Shown here one piece after another: positions 47,414-57,915 of a DNA stretch of 64,000 bases. Source of the stretch: Acinetobacter pittii ATCC 19004 = CIP 70.29 (GTDB lineage: Bacteria > Pseudomonadota > Gammaproteobacteria > Pseudomonadales > Moraxellaceae); contig NZ_KB849796.1 of NCBI RefSeq assembly GCF_000369045.1, positions 124,001 to 188,000 of the forward strand, written 5' to 3'. Numbering within the stretch: position 1 is the stretch's first letter; each line of letters starts with the position of its first letter. The notes below the pieces were generated by a model. That model did no database searches and was not told the DNA's origin. It saw only the letters and a list, made by a program, of their open reading frames with translations. Made by a program: the position numbers and the translations under genes.

Positions 47414-48496
47414 TTATCCGTGTTGATTTGCCAAAATAGCTTGTTTCATGAGTTCAACATCAAAGTCTTTAGTAATTACTGCTTGTCCAAGTTGTTTTAA
47501 CAACACTAAACGTAATTGACCATTGAGAACTTTTTTATCATGCGCCATATATCCAAGGAATTCATCCAATGGAATTTTTGGACATGATATCGGCAAATTA
47601 GCGCGTTGAATAATTTTTTTTGTACGCTCTACATCATCGCTTGAAATCCAACCTAAACGTTGTGATAAATCAGCCGCCATCACCATGCCTGTCGCTACTG
47701 CTTCACCATGCAACCAAGTGCCATAGCCAAGGTAAGATTCAATCGCATGACCGAAAGTATGACCCAAGTTGAGTAAAGCTCGTTCGCCTTGCTCTTTTTC
47801 ATCGTTGGCCACAATTCGTGCTTTATGAGCACATGAACGATAAACAGCTTCTGCTAAAAGTTCAGCATCTCGCCTAATTAACCCATCCATATTCTGCTCT
47901 AACCAAACAAGAAAATCAGCGTCACCCAACAAGGCATATTTAATGACTTCTGATAATCCGGCAGATAACTCTCGATCTGGTAAAGTATCGAGTTGAGCCA
48001 TATCAGCCAAAACAACTTGAGGTTGCTGAAATGCGCCCAACATGTTCTTACCAAGAGGATGATTAATCCCCGTTTTACCACCCACACTTGAGTCTACTTG
48101 TGAAAGGAGTGTAGTCGGAACCTGAATAAAATAAACACCACGTTGAAAACATGCTGACGCAAAACCAGCCATATCTCCGATAACACCACCACCCAAAGCT
48201 AAAACCGTACAATCACGATTAAAACCAGCTTCAAGTAAAGCATCAAAAATTAAATTTAGATGTTGAATATCTTTATATTTCTCACCATCTGGCAAAATAC
48301 AAGTCGCTACAGTTTTACCCAAACTTTTTAAAGCTTCTTGATAATGAGATAAATATAAAGGAGCGACCGTTTCATTACTCACGATCATGACCTGTTGACC
48401 ATGAATATAAGGCTCAAGTAACTGCTTAGGATCAAGTTGACTGCCAATAAAAATAGGATAACGGCGTTCGCCTAATTCAACATGTAAAGTTTGCAT
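47414..48496 (-). CDS. aroB: 3-dehydroquinate synthase
   Basis: A 360-residue NAD- and metal-dependent enzyme for the second shikimate step, DAHP to 3-dehydroquinate. [15 protein letters not shown] and [18 protein letters not shown] bind NAD and substrate; [10 protein letters not shown] and [10 protein letters not shown] hold metal histidines. The ATG at 48496 matches the family start [15 protein letters not shown]. It follows aroK in the pilQ-aroK-aroB order. Confidence 0.95.
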   Translation of the reverse strand: MQTLHVELGERRYPIFIGSQLDPKQLLEPYIHGQQVMIVSNETVAPLYLSHYQEALKSLGKTVATCILPDGEKYKDIQHLNLIFDALLEAGFNRDCTVLALGGGVIGDMAGFASACFQRGVYFIQVPTTLLSQVDSSVGGKTGINHPLGKNMLGAFQQPQVVLADMAQLDTLPDRELSAGLSEVIKYALLGDADFLVWLEQNMDGLIRRDAELLAEAVYRSCAHKARIVANDEKEQGERALLNLGHTFGHAIESYLGYGTWLHGEAVATGMVMAADLSQRLGWISSDDVERTKKIIQRANLPISCPKIPLDEFLGYMAHDKKVLNGQLRLVLLKQLGQAVITKDFDVELMKQAILANQHG

Positions 48497-48524
48497 GAGT
48501 TTATAAAACCACAAGTAAGTTTGG

Positions 48525-49094
48525 CTATTTTAGCGGGTTGGACAAAATAAGTTGCAAAATCTTTTGAGCAAGATCACGAGCAGCACCCTGATTGGTTTCA
48601 ATCGTGTAATGCGCAACTTCACGATATAAAGGATCACGTATTTTCAACAAATCACGTAATTTTTGTTCAGGGTTTTCAACTTGTAATAGAGGTCTATTTT
48701 TATCGCGGTAAGTTCGTTGTAATTGTAGTTCTACAGGAGTGTAAAGATAAACAACAATACCACGTTGCTTTAGAAATTCGCGGTTGGGTGCTTGAGTAAT
48801 TGCACCTCCACCTGTCGCCAACACTAAGGCTTTACGGGAAGTCAACTCATTTAACACTACTGTTTCACGAGTACGAAATCCAAACTCCCCTTCTTTCTCA
48901 AAAATCCAGGGAATAGTGGCACCTGTTTTGCGTTCAATTTCATGATCACTATCTAAAAATTCACGCCCTAATAGTTCGGCTAAATGACGTCCAACGGTTG
49001 TTTTTCCTGCCCCCATGGGCCCTACCAAATAAATATTTGGCAGGGTTTCAAACGCTTTGCTTGGCAAGGCGCCACCTATTTCAATTGCTTTCAT
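48525..49094 (-). CDS. aroK: Shikimate kinase
   Basis: A 189-residue NMP-kinase-fold enzyme that phosphorylates shikimate. The P-loop [15 protein letters not shown] is near residue 26; [16 protein letters not shown] and LATGGGAI bind substrate, and RDKNRPLL is the lid. A 17-residue N-terminal extension before the P-loop strand is slightly longer than usual. It is 11 bases downstream of pilQ. Confidence 0.95.
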   Translation of the reverse strand: MKAIEIGGALPSKAFETLPNIYLVGPMGAGKTTVGRHLAELLGREFLDSDHEIERKTGATIPWIFEKEGEFGFRTRETVVLNELTSRKALVLATGGGAITQAPNREFLKQRGIVVYLYTPVELQLQRTYRDKNRPLLQVENPEQKLRDLLKIRDPLYREVAHYTIETNQGAARDLAQKILQLILSNPLK

Positions 49095-49105
49095 TAAAAA
49101 ATATA

Positions 49106-51232
49106 TTAATGATTTCTCACCAAAGTGTCATTAACAATTCGTGGCGTAACGAAAATCAGTAACTCTTGCTTATCATCAGATTTCACATCTTTTCTAAATA
49201 AACGCCCAACTACAGGAATGTCTCCAAAGAAAGGAACCTTGGTTTGTGAATTAGAAGTAGTCTGCTCAAACACCCCTCCTAAAATGACTGTCTCACCATT
49301 ATTAACAAGTACATTGGTATTAATATTATTTTTATTTAAAATTAATTCACCATTAGGTGCTTCGCCAGCTACAGAATCCTTAGAAATATCCAATTTCATT
49401 TGAATTTTACCGTCAGGCGTAATGCTCGGGGTAACATCTAGGCTTAATAGTGCATCTTTAAATGATGTACTTGCTGTAGCACCCGCAGCAGAATTCGTCG
49501 TGGTTTGATAAGGAACTTGTTGACCTGTTGCCACTCTCGCAGGTTGTTTGTCTGCGGTCATCACTTTAGGTGTAGAAATCACCTCACCATAACCGTCAGC
49601 TTGTAATGCAGAAAGTTCGAGATCAAGCATAAAATCAGACATACTAATCAAGCCAAAGGCAATACTTCCAGCCGGATTGGTTACACCTAAATCGACATTT
49701 AAGTTATCTGGACGTTCAATCGTGTATTTATAACCACCCGTAGTCTCATCCTTTTTGGGCTCTCGTAAATTCCATAAGGTCGTTTCGCTACCACCAACTA
49801 ATAAATTATTATTGTTGGTAATCCCTTGCGATAATATTCCCCATTTAACACCGAGCTCTTTAGTAAAAGAAGTAGAGGCTCTTACAATTCGAGCTTCCAC
49901 CATGACTTGTTTGATCTGTACATCAATCAAATCAATCATTTTACGAACTTTATCAATATTTTGGGCTGTATCATTTACAATCAAAGTATTAGTACGCGTA
50001 TCGGCAACAGCACTACCTCTTGAGCTTAATAAGCTTTCTAAAGCAAGAGAGTCTGAACCTGCTGTACGATTTGCGACAGCTGTCTTGCCATCACGAGTCT
50101 CTTCAATTAGTTTAAGGACATCTGCTGCTTTTGCATAATTCAAACGAATATAATCTGTTTGGATCGGTGCCAATTTAATAGTTTGTGCTAAAGCTTTTGC
50201 CTCATCGTCTTCTGCCTTGATCAGTTCCGCAACTGGAGCAATCCAAATTACATTACCATTTCTGCGTTTATCTAAATTTTTAGTTTTTAAAATAATATCA
50301 AGTGCCTGATCCCATGGAACATCTTTTAAACGCAAAGTGATGTTACCTTGCACACTGTCAGCCGCAACCATATTAATGCCAGTAAAATCAGCAAGTAATT
50401 GTAAAACGCGACGAACTTCAATATCTTGAAAATCAAGAGAAAGCTTATTACCAGAATAATTAGCTGGTTTAGATGAAATGTTTACACTTTTATCTTGAGG
50501 ACGCTTGAGGCTGATGGTTAATTTATTTTCCGCCTGATAAGCCATATATTCATAGCTACCAGTAGATTGAATCGTAATAACACCGTTGCCTTTATCATTA
50601 TAAGATTCAATGGTCGAAACAGGCGTTGCAAAATCATTTACATTTAAGCGCTTAGCTAAATGAGTAGGAATTTTAGAACCCAAAGTTTTTACTACAACTT
50701 TGCTGCCTTGTTGTTGCACATCAACAGGGGTATTACTCCCCAACAGGTCAATAACAATAAGACCTTCCCCTTGACTACCGCGTTGGAAGCCGATGTTTGA
50801 AACACCTTGGGTTTGCATTGCACTTGCTGATACAGGTTTAGCTACAACTTGCGCAGAATTAATCTTTAAAATAAAAGTGTTGCCTTCAATACGAGTAGTA
50901 AAAGCACCTGCCTCTTTCAAATTTACAGTTAAACGTGAACGCTGATCATCAGAGCTTACATCGACCGAACTCGCTTCATCCGTTCCAATCGCCACTTTTG
51001 ACTCTGTTAAATTCTGCTGCGCTTTATTAAAGTCTAAAATCAAACGTGAAGGATTCTCAAGCTGATATGCTTGTGGTTGCGGTGGCAAGCCATTAAATAT
51101 CACTCGAATTTCTGTTCCCTGACCCGCTATTTGCATCGGTACAATATTAGTCATGCTGACCTGTGCAGACGCAACCTGCATAATTGCAATCGCCACAGCT
51201 CCCATAGAAAACTGACGGAATACCTGATTCAT
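49106..51232 (-). CDS. pilQ: Type IV pilus secretin PilQ
   Basis: A 708-residue outer-membrane ring through which pili extend and DNA enters. A signal peptide ends near ASA (residue 23). An AMIN domain (about 30-120) binds peptidoglycan. A secretin/TonB N-domain (about 270-330) and NolW-type domains come next, and the secretin core (about 470-705) contains VPYQTTTNSAAGAT-like and VPFFGDIPVVGRLFR blocks. It is last of pilMNOPQ and is followed by aroK. It partners with PilP. Confidence 0.95.
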   Translation of the reverse strand: MNQVFRQFSMGAVAIAIMQVASAQVSMTNIVPMQIAGQGTEIRVIFNGLPPQPQAYQLENPSRLILDFNKAQQNLTESKVAIGTDEASSVDVSSDDQRSRLTVNLKEAGAFTTRIEGNTFILKINSAQVVAKPVSASAMQTQGVSNIGFQRGSQGEGLIVIDLLGSNTPVDVQQQGSKVVVKTLGSKIPTHLAKRLNVNDFATPVSTIESYNDKGNGVITIQSTGSYEYMAYQAENKLTISLKRPQDKSVNISSKPANYSGNKLSLDFQDIEVRRVLQLLADFTGINMVAADSVQGNITLRLKDVPWDQALDIILKTKNLDKRRNGNVIWIAPVAELIKAEDDEAKALAQTIKLAPIQTDYIRLNYAKAADVLKLIEETRDGKTAVANRTAGSDSLALESLLSSRGSAVADTRTNTLIVNDTAQNIDKVRKMIDLIDVQIKQVMVEARIVRASTSFTKELGVKWGILSQGITNNNNLLVGGSETTLWNLREPKKDETTGGYKYTIERPDNLNVDLGVTNPAGSIAFGLISMSDFMLDLELSALQADGYGEVISTPKVMTADKQPARVATGQQVPYQTTTNSAAGATASTSFKDALLSLDVTPSITPDGKIQMKLDISKDSVAGEAPNGELILNKNNINTNVLVNNGETVILGGVFEQTTSNSQTKVPFFGDIPVVGRLFRKDVKSDDKQELLIFVTPRIVNDTLVRNH

Positions 51233-51294
51233 TGTCTAACCATCCCCAATAAATAATCTTTAAAAATAATTTTTTCTTTGTTATTCCCTAAATT

Positions 51295-51822
51295 TTAGGG
51301 TGCGGGTCCAATTAACACTAAGGTTCTTGGTCTCTCCACATAGCCTTCTCGCCCATCAGGGACAATCTCCACCAAATCAATCTGAGTAGGACCAATATGG
51401 GTAATTCGACCTTGATTCATCCCGATATAGTTCCCTACCTGCACTCGCTCAATTTGTTGATCAGGTGTTTGGATCAGAGCCATGACTTGCCCGCGGCTAT
51501 TACGCATACTTCCTTTCATATTTAAGGACTCTAATGCATAGCTTTCGAGTGGCTGTGGTGCACGTGAGAAATTCGGATATACTCGTTTCCCCGCCATAAT
51601 TTTCAGCTCAGCAGCAAGTGAGCTTGGTAAAAATGGGCTCTTTAACTGATGGGCTGCATAATTAAATTGTGGCACAGGTGTAAAAACAGGTGCCGATTCT
51701 ATAGCTTGTGGTGGCTGATTACGTATATCGGCCATTTGTTGATTTACGGCGTCGATTCTAGAGTCGCATCCAACCAAAACCAAGCCTATCCCCAGAGAAA
51801 GTAAAATTTTCTTTAGTTTCAT
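51295..51822 (-). CDS. pilP: Type IV pilus lipoprotein PilP
   Basis: A 175-residue inner-membrane lipoprotein: hydrophobic start and lipobox LVGC (Cys19). The C-terminal beta domain (SLNMKGSMRNSRGQVMALI and VGNYIGMNQGRITHIG) contacts the secretin PilQ and links it to PilNO. It is 11 bases after pilO and 62 bases before pilQ. Confidence 0.93.
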   Translation of the reverse strand: MKLKKILLSLGIGLVLVGCDSRIDAVNQQMADIRNQPPQAIESAPVFTPVPQFNYAAHQLKSPFLPSSLAAELKIMAGKRVYPNFSRAPQPLESYALESLNMKGSMRNSRGQVMALIQTPDQQIERVQVGNYIGMNQGRITHIGPTQIDLVEIVPDGREGYVERPRTLVLIGPAP

Positions 51823-51833
51823 TAGTTATCCTC

Positions 51834-52613
51834 CTACTTTCGCTTTGACTTCTTTATAGAAGGAATATGTGCATTACGGCTATCGGAGGCGTTTATCTGA
51901 CTTTCACCATTTATTACTTGAGGATCACTGTTATTTTGGTTTTCAACCGCGCCCATATAGCGATAAGTTTTTGCTTTGATAGAATAATTAAGCACAGGAA
52001 TATCTGACTTCCCATCCTTAACAGGAGCAGCTTCAACAATAAAATCATGCATCGTCACAATACGTGGTAATGCCGCAATACTGCTAACAAAAGCACCGAA
52101 AGCGTGATAATCCCCAGTTGCTTCGATAGTAATAGGCTGTTCAATAAAAATTTCCTGCTTCACTTCATCTTCTAAGCGGATATTTTTAAACTTCAGACCA
52201 GAATTCACCCCCGTTAAGTTAATATCTTCAACTAAACTTGGAATTTCGGTTTCTTTTGGCAATTGTTCTAACTGCTGATTGAAGTTGGCTTGCATCTCTT
52301 GAAGCTGAAGCTGGTATTGCTGCAAGTTGCGTAATTTTGAGTCTTTTTCTCGAAACTCATTTAATAAATTACTTTCTTGTGCTTGAGCATTATCAATTGC
52401 TTGTAGCTTTGGTTGAATAGCAACAAAATACCCTAAAGCCAGTACAGCAAAGAAAATAAAAATCCAACACGTAATTTTCACAGATAATGGCCAGCTGCCA
52501 TAACTGTTCATATCGAGCGTGTTAAATTGCTGAAGAAATTTTTCTAAGGTGATCTTTTTTTTCTTAGATGGAGCTTGTTCTAAAGACAGCTCATGAAGTT
52601 CATCAGGACTCAT
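51834..52613 (-). CDS. pilO: Type IV pilus protein PilO
   Basis: A 259-residue bitopic protein: cytoplasmic start, one helix (about 48-68), a coiled coil (about 75-120) and a ferredoxin-like periplasmic domain. It pairs with PilN to form the inner-membrane alignment complex. Its start overlaps the pilN stop by four bases. The C-terminal tail is longer and more polar than in many PilO proteins. Confidence 0.92.
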   Translation of the reverse strand: MSPDELHELSLEQAPSKKKKITLEKFLQQFNTLDMNSYGSWPLSVKITCWIFIFFAVLALGYFVAIQPKLQAIDNAQAQESNLLNEFREKDSKLRNLQQYQLQLQEMQANFNQQLEQLPKETEIPSLVEDINLTGVNSGLKFKNIRLEDEVKQEIFIEQPITIEATGDYHAFGAFVSSIAALPRIVTMHDFIVEAAPVKDGKSDIPVLNYSIKAKTYRYMGAVENQNNSDPQVINGESQINASDSRNAHIPSIKKSKRK

Positions 52614-53251
52614 TTTGCCGCCTCCTTATCCGTACCTACAGACGTATTGGCGGTATCATCTGTTATAGTCACACCCATTTCCCCTACATCAACAGTGACA
52701 ACAAAACTGCCATAGCTATCTTCAACTCTAGGAAGCAAAGAACTGATAGCCTTATCTTTTTTCTCTTCGGTCACCAAGAAAGAACTCATAAAAGCGTTGC
52801 GATACCATGGCGATGCTTCGAGATTACGTAATAATTCTGCAACCGTATTTGGACTTTCCGCTTTACCTTCAATCGTAAATTTATCTCCGGTTCGACTGAA
52901 TTTAGTCAAATACATGGCTGCCGGGGTCACACGTACTAATTCATCCACCAAACGTACAACGACCGGACGCTGGCTTTGCAAACCTTGAATGAGCTTCATA
53001 CGCTCAATAATTGCATCGCGCTGTTCTTGCAAGCCATTTAAGGTTTTAAGTTGTTGATCTAGATTCTGGTTTGTACTGATGATGAGCTGATTTGCTTGTT
53101 CTTGATCATTTAATTTTTGATTCAAATAAAACCACCCTGCAAATACAGTGGTTATCCCCAAAACAACGACCCCAAAACATAAAATAATAAATTGTTTTTT
53201 ACGCTGCTCCCTAAGCCCATCACGCCAAGGGAGTAAATTAATTGTTGCCAT
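52610..53251 (-). CDS. pilN: Type IV pilus protein PilN
   Basis: A 213-residue bitopic protein. The N-terminal INLLPWR motif (residues 4-10) is the peptide that docks on PilM. One helix (about 22-43), a coiled coil and a periplasmic domain follow. It overlaps pilM by one base (TAATG) and pilO by four, implying coupled translation. Confidence 0.94.
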   Translation of the reverse strand: MATINLLPWRDGLREQRKKQFIILCFGVVVLGITTVFAGWFYLNQKLNDQEQANQLIISTNQNLDQQLKTLNGLQEQRDAIIERMKLIQGLQSQRPVVVRLVDELVRVTPAAMYLTKFSRTGDKFTIEGKAESPNTVAELLRNLEASPWYRNAFMSSFLVTEEKKDKAISSLLPRVEDSYGSFVVTVDVGEMGVTITDDTANTSVGTDKEAAK

Positions 53252-54309
53252 TAATCAAAACTCCTTAAAGCCAAGCCACATGCCACCATTAATGAAGAAG
53301 CATCATTTTCAATTTTTTGAACGTCGACTTGAGGAGAGAAACCCATTTGTAAAAATGGATTGGCAATAGTGACTCGGTAACCGAGTTTCTGCTGCAATAA
53401 TTTAGCAAGCCCTGGAATGTTGGCATTGCCACCCGCTAGCAAAATATGGTCAATTTCATTGAATTGGGATGAAGAGAAGAAAAATTGTAGAGATCTAGCA
53501 GCTTGCTGAACTACAGCATCTAAAAATGGTTCTAAGATTTCGATGTCATAATCATCTGGCAAAGAACGTTCTTTTTTAGCGCGTCCCGCTTCTTCTAATG
53601 ACAAACCGTAACGGCTTTGAATTTCCAAAGTAAGCTGTTTACCGCCAAAGACTTGTTCACGGGTATAAATGATTTTGCCATTTTGCATAACCGATAATGT
53701 GGTCATGGTATGGCCAATATCTAAAATACCAATGGTATTTGCACCCATGGGTAAGCTATCAGCAAACACACTAAAAGCACGCTCGACAGCATAACTTTCA
53801 ACATCAGCAAGCTTAGGCGTTAAATCAACCAGTTCCAATACTTCTACACGTGTTTCAACATTTTCTGTTCGTGTTGCGACTAAAAGTACATTCACACGAT
53901 TTGGATTCGGCAGTCGATCTGGTAAAACCTCAAAATCAAGGCTCACCTCATCTAAAGGGAACGGTATATATTGCTCCGCATCTAATCGAATCTGAACTTC
54001 ACGTTCATCATCGTTCATATCTGCATCCATTTCGATGGTTTTATGAATAACCGTCGATGTTGGAACAGCAATTGCAGCGTTAGTGGTATGGGGATTTGCT
54101 AAATTCATCGCCCGTTCCAAAGCTTCTGCAACTGCTTCTGGATTCAAGATATTTTTTTCAACTACACTGTTCTCAGGTAAAGGCGTTAAAGCATAGCTTT
54201 CTACCCAATATTTACCGTTCTTAACAGAGAGCTCTAACAACTTAACAGAAGTCGAACTAATATCGACACCCATTAACCCCTTATTCGGTTTACGATATAA
54301 CCTGAGCAC
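53251..54309 (-). CDS. pilM: Type IV pilus protein PilM
   Basis: A 352-residue cytoplasmic actin/FtsA-like ATP-binding protein that anchors the pilus alignment complex through PilN. GVDISSTSVKLLEL (phosphate 1), LDIGHTMTTLSVM (phosphate 2) and LLAGGNANIPGLAKLL (adenosine site) are visible. The start is GTG at 54309, preceded by AGGACAATA; no suitable ATG is nearby. It heads pilMNOPQ and is divergent from PBP1a. Confidence 0.94.
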   Translation of the reverse strand: MLRLYRKPNKGLMGVDISSTSVKLLELSVKNGKYWVESYALTPLPENSVVEKNILNPEAVAEALERAMNLANPHTTNAAIAVPTSTVIHKTIEMDADMNDDEREVQIRLDAEQYIPFPLDEVSLDFEVLPDRLPNPNRVNVLLVATRTENVETRVEVLELVDLTPKLADVESYAVERAFSVFADSLPMGANTIGILDIGHTMTTLSVMQNGKIIYTREQVFGGKQLTLEIQSRYGLSLEEAGRAKKERSLPDDYDIEILEPFLDAVVQQAARSLQFFFSSSQFNEIDHILLAGGNANIPGLAKLLQQKLGYRVTIANPFLQMGFSPQVDVQKIENDASSLMVACGLALRSFD

Positions 54310-54386
54310 ACTATTGTCCTATTATTTTTTTATCCCCAAAAAAAATTACAAACCAATAATCTAGGTCTTTATTTTTACACGGATAC

Positions 54387-54415
54387 AATATCTCATCTAA
54401 CAATCCGCATGTCTA
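54387..54415 (-). promoter_or_regulatory. Candidate sigma-70 promoter for pilMNOPQ
   Basis: On the minus strand TAGACA (54410-54415) and GATATT (54387-54392) are 17 bases apart, giving 5/6 and 4/6 matches. It lies about 80 bases before the pilM GTG. Confidence 0.4.
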
Positions 54416-54426
54416 AAGGCTATACT
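54398..54426 (+). promoter_or_regulatory. Candidate promoter for PBP1a gene
   Basis: TATACT at 54421-54426 is a good -10; TAACAA 17 bases before is a weak -35. It overlaps the divergent pilM promoter candidate. Confidence 0.35.
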
Positions 54427-54470
54427 GACCACAATTAGTTTGTATTCGATCTTATTAAAGCTTACTTATC

Positions 54471-57032
54471 ATGAAAAAGCTATCCAGTTTGGGCTTCGTG
54501 CGTCCAATTTTTTTGATCATTATTATTATCTTAGTCTCACTTCCGATGGGCTTTTATGGCATGTATCTCTATATCGCCCCATCGCTTCCAGAAATGAGTT
54601 CACTAAAAAAAGCTCCCCTCTTAAAACCATTACAGGTCTACACTTCAGACAATCAACTGATTGCCGAGTACGGTGGTAAGCTTTCTATTCCGGTTGAATA
54701 CAAACAAATTCCTCCTGCTTTTATTCATGCATTTTTAGCAGCAGAAGACTCTTCTTTCTTTGAACATAGCGGGATCAGTTTTAAGGGTTTAGGTCGTGCT
54801 TTGAGCGAAAGTGTGACGGGTTCAGATGTGCAAACTGGTGGTTCAACAATCACTATGCAAGTTGCAAAGAACTATTATTTGAGTCCAGAAAGAACCCTAA
54901 AACGTAAAATAACCGAAATCTTTTTGGCTCGAAAAATTGAGCAAAATTTATCTAAAGAAGAAATTCTCAGCCTCTATGTGAATAAAATCTTCTTAGGGAA
55001 AAATGCGTATGGTATCGCGGCAGCAGCCAAAATTTATTACAACAAAAGCATTAATGAGCTCAGCATTGCTCAAATGGCAATGATTGCTGGTTTGCCCAAA
55101 GCACCATCTAAATATAACCCTGTAGTTAATCCTGAGCGCGCACTCGAACGACGCAACTGGATTTTAGGCCGTATGTTACAGCTGGGTTATATTTCTCAAG
55201 CAGAATATCAAAAAGCAGTTGCAGAGCCGATCAATTTAAATATGCCCAATCGGGATTTAAATAATATTCATCCCTATGCTGGGGAAATGGTTCGTTCAGA
55301 ACTTGTAAAGCATTTCGGTGAACAAGCCATTGATTCTGGTTATAAAGTCTACACAACAATTAATGCTAAACGCCAAGCGATTGCAGAAAAAGCTGTGCAA
55401 GATGGTCTTGAAGCTTATGACCGTCGCCATGGCTGGCGTGGTGCAGAAGCACATGACAAACCGTTAACTGAATTTAGAGCATATGCCAACACCTATCCTG
55501 CACAAGTTACTAAGGTAAATAGCAGCTCTTTTGAAGCATTAATGCAAGATGGCTCAACCGTTACGGTTCAATGGTCTGGCATGTCATGGGCACGCCCCTA
55601 TCGCAATGCAAATAGCGTAGGTGGCGCTCCTTCACGTGCGTCCCAAATTGTTAAAGTTAAAGATATTGTTCGTTTACGCCCAAATGATAATAAAACAGCA
55701 TGGTCTTTAGTTCAGGTTCCAAAAGTTCAAGGTCAACTCATTGCAATTAACCCGAATGATGGTTCAATTGAAGCAATTGTAGGTGGCTACAACTTCTACC
55801 AATCAAAATTTAACCGTGCCTTACAAGGGTGGCGTCAACCGGGTTCTACAATCAAGCCATTCCTCTATGCTTTAGCATTAGAAAGAGGCATGACACCGTA
55901 TAGCATGGTGAATGATAGCCCAATTACGATTGGCAAATGGACACCGCGGAACTCTGATGGGCGTTACTTAGGTATGATCCCATTACGTCGTGCTTTATAT
56001 TTGTCTCGTAATACCGTATCAGTAAGACTTCTACAAACTGTAGGGATTGAACGTACCCGCCAATTATTTATGGATTTCGGTTTACAGGAAGATCAAATTC
56101 CACGCAACTACACCATTGCCTTAGGTACTCCTCAAGTATTACCAATTCAAATGGCAACTGGTTATGCAACGTTTGCAAACGGTGGCTACCGTGTTCAACC
56201 GCATTTCATTCAACGTATTGAAGATGCTTACGGCAAAGTCATTTATGAAGCTAAACCAGAATACGCGTGTATTCCATGTATTAATGCACCTGACACGACA
56301 GGTGATGAACAAAAACCTACAACGACTGATGATGAAGTCATTGAAGTTACGAATAAAGACATAGAACAGAAAGAAAACGCAGCTAAGCAGCTTAATCTTA
56401 AACAGACTGACAAAAACAACAGTCAATATCGCCAAGCTCAACGTATTTTAAAATCAAGCTCTGCTTATGATATGGCGAACATCTTACGTGATGTAATCGA
56501 GCATGGTACAGGTCGTGCTGCACTTAAAATTGGCCGTAGTGATTTAGGCGGTAAAACAGGTACTACGAATGATGCAAAAGATGCATGGTTTGCAGGCTTC
56601 AACGGCAAGTTAGTGACTGTAGCATGGGTTGGATTTGACCAACCGACTACGCTTGGCCGTCGTGAATATGGTGGTATTGCCGCATTGCCGATCTGGATTA
56701 ACTTTATGGGTCAAGCATTGCAAGGTACGCCAGCAGCTTGGGTCCGTTTAGATAAAGATGCTAAAGGTCCTATTTCACGTGACCAACAAGAAACCACAAC
56801 AGAAGTAGCTGATAAGAAGACTTATCGTGCGGCTCCACCACTAGCACGTCCGCTCTATCGACCAGCACCGCCACAACCAAAACTAAGCAATGACAATGAC
56901 TTTTCCGATTTACCAGGTGAAGAAATTGTTATTCCGTCAAAAGCTGCGCCTCCTGCCATGAGACCTTCACAGGAGTCCACTCCTAAGCGAGAAAAAGATG
57001 AATTAGAAAATCTGATTAATCAGATTGAATAG
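54471..57032 (+). CDS. ponA: Penicillin-binding protein 1a (bifunctional class A PBP)
   Basis: An 853-residue inner-membrane enzyme that polymerises and crosslinks peptidoglycan. One N-terminal helix (about 11-32) is followed by the glycosyltransferase with EDSSFFEHSG and GGSTITMQVAKNYYL. An OB-like insert (about 330-420) comes next. The transpeptidase has S459-x-x-K (PGSTIKPF), SRN and KTGTTND. The tail is rich in proline. It is also named mrcA. It is divergent from pilM, the usual gammaproteobacterial arrangement, and ends in a strong terminator. Confidence 0.95.
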   Translation: MKKLSSLGFVRPIFLIIIIILVSLPMGFYGMYLYIAPSLPEMSSLKKAPLLKPLQVYTSDNQLIAEYGGKLSIPVEYKQIPPAFIHAFLAAEDSSFFEHSGISFKGLGRALSESVTGSDVQTGGSTITMQVAKNYYLSPERTLKRKITEIFLARKIEQNLSKEEILSLYVNKIFLGKNAYGIAAAAKIYYNKSINELSIAQMAMIAGLPKAPSKYNPVVNPERALERRNWILGRMLQLGYISQAEYQKAVAEPINLNMPNRDLNNIHPYAGEMVRSELVKHFGEQAIDSGYKVYTTINAKRQAIAEKAVQDGLEAYDRRHGWRGAEAHDKPLTEFRAYANTYPAQVTKVNSSSFEALMQDGSTVTVQWSGMSWARPYRNANSVGGAPSRASQIVKVKDIVRLRPNDNKTAWSLVQVPKVQGQLIAINPNDGSIEAIVGGYNFYQSKFNRALQGWRQPGSTIKPFLYALALERGMTPYSMVNDSPITIGKWTPRNSDGRYLGMIPLRRALYLSRNTVSVRLLQTVGIERTRQLFMDFGLQEDQIPRNYTIALGTPQVLPIQMATGYATFANGGYRVQPHFIQRIEDAYGKVIYEAKPEYACIPCINAPDTTGDEQKPTTTDDEVIEVTNKDIEQKENAAKQLNLKQTDKNNSQYRQAQRILKSSSAYDMANILRDVIEHGTGRAALKIGRSDLGGKTGTTNDAKDAWFAGFNGKLVTVAWVGFDQPTTLGRREYGGIAALPIWINFMGQALQGTPAAWVRLDKDAKGPISRDQQETTTEVADKKTYRAAPPLARPLYRPAPPQPKLSNDNDFSDLPGEEIVIPSKAAPPAMRPSQESTPKREKDELENLINQIE

Positions 57033-57033
57033 C

Positions 57034-57069
57034 AAAAAAAGAAGCCATCATCAGATGGCTTCTTTTTTT
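57034..57069. terminator. Bidirectional terminator between ponA and rlmA
   Basis: AGAAGCCATC pairs with GATGGCTTCT around ATCA. A7 and T7 runs flank it. The convergent genes end on either side. Confidence 0.92.
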
Positions 57070-57088
57070 GCGCTCTTAAAATAGATCG

Positions 57089-57913
57089 TTAGATGGCTTT
57101 TTTATTGCGCTTCTGAAAGACATAAATTTGAAAAGATGCAGTTATTTCTAATTGTGACTGCTGCTCTAACTGCGAACGGCGCTCAGGAGAGGCTTTATAA
57201 GCATAAGGTGTCATAGCAATCAGATTTTTTAGAGCCTGTTGATCAAGCACAAAAGGCGCATCAATAATTTGCTCTTGCTTTAATTCAAACAAATCTTGTA
57301 GTTGCTCTACAAACTTTTCTGGTGTGTGAGGATTAACTTGCTCAAATAAAGCCTCACGCATGGCATACAAATGTTCAGAAGCAGGCGTAACAACAATTAA
57401 ATGACCCTCATCTTTTAAAACACGCGCAATTTCTGCTTGCGGAATTGGGCTAAATAAACTGGTGCAAGCATCCATACTCCTATCCAATACAGGTAAAGTT
57501 GCTCCTGTTCCCACCACCCAAGTTACTTCAGTGTTGAGTTTTGCCGCACGTTGTACCGCGTTTTTTGCAATATCAACTCCAACACACTGCTCAACAACTT
57601 GCTGCATAGCACTTGTATAGTAGCCCTCACCACATCCGATATCGAGTATTGCTTTTACATCTAATTGCTTTAATAAAGCGACTACAGCCTGCTGTAAAGG
57701 CTGATAATAACCACCTTGCAAAAAAGCTCGTCGCGCATCGACTGACTCGGGCGTATCCCCTGGGTTTTTACTATGTTTATGTTGCACCACATGTAAATTG
57801 ACATAGCCTTGTTTAGCTACATCATAACTATGTCCTTGCTCACATCGCCAAGTTCGTTCAGTTAAATTCAGGGACTGACGACACACAGGACACATTAAAA
57901 CTTGCTTAGCCAC
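57089..57913 (-). CDS. rlmA: 23S rRNA (guanine(745)-N1)-methyltransferase RlmA-like
   Basis: A 274-residue SAM-dependent RNA methyltransferase. The N-terminal zinc finger is CPVCRQSL plus CEQGHSYD (residues 8-29); KQGYVNLH and HSKNPGDTPESVDARRAFL follow, as in RlmA/RrmA. The SAM site is ILDIGCGEGYYTSAM near residue 90. It begins two bases after the stop of a small unknown gene, so the two are translated together. Methylation at G745 is inferred from family membership. Confidence 0.9.
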   Translation of the reverse strand: MAKQVLMCPVCRQSLNLTERTWRCEQGHSYDVAKQGYVNLHVVQHKHSKNPGDTPESVDARRAFLQGGYYQPLQQAVVALLKQLDVKAILDIGCGEGYYTSAMQQVVEQCVGVDIAKNAVQRAAKLNTEVTWVVGTGATLPVLDRSMDACTSLFSPIPQAEIARVLKDEGHLIVVTPASEHLYAMREALFEQVNPHTPEKFVEQLQDLFELKQEQIIDAPFVLDQQALKNLIAMTPYAYKASPERRSQLEQQSQLEITASFQIYVFQKRNKKAI

Positions 57914-57915
57914 TT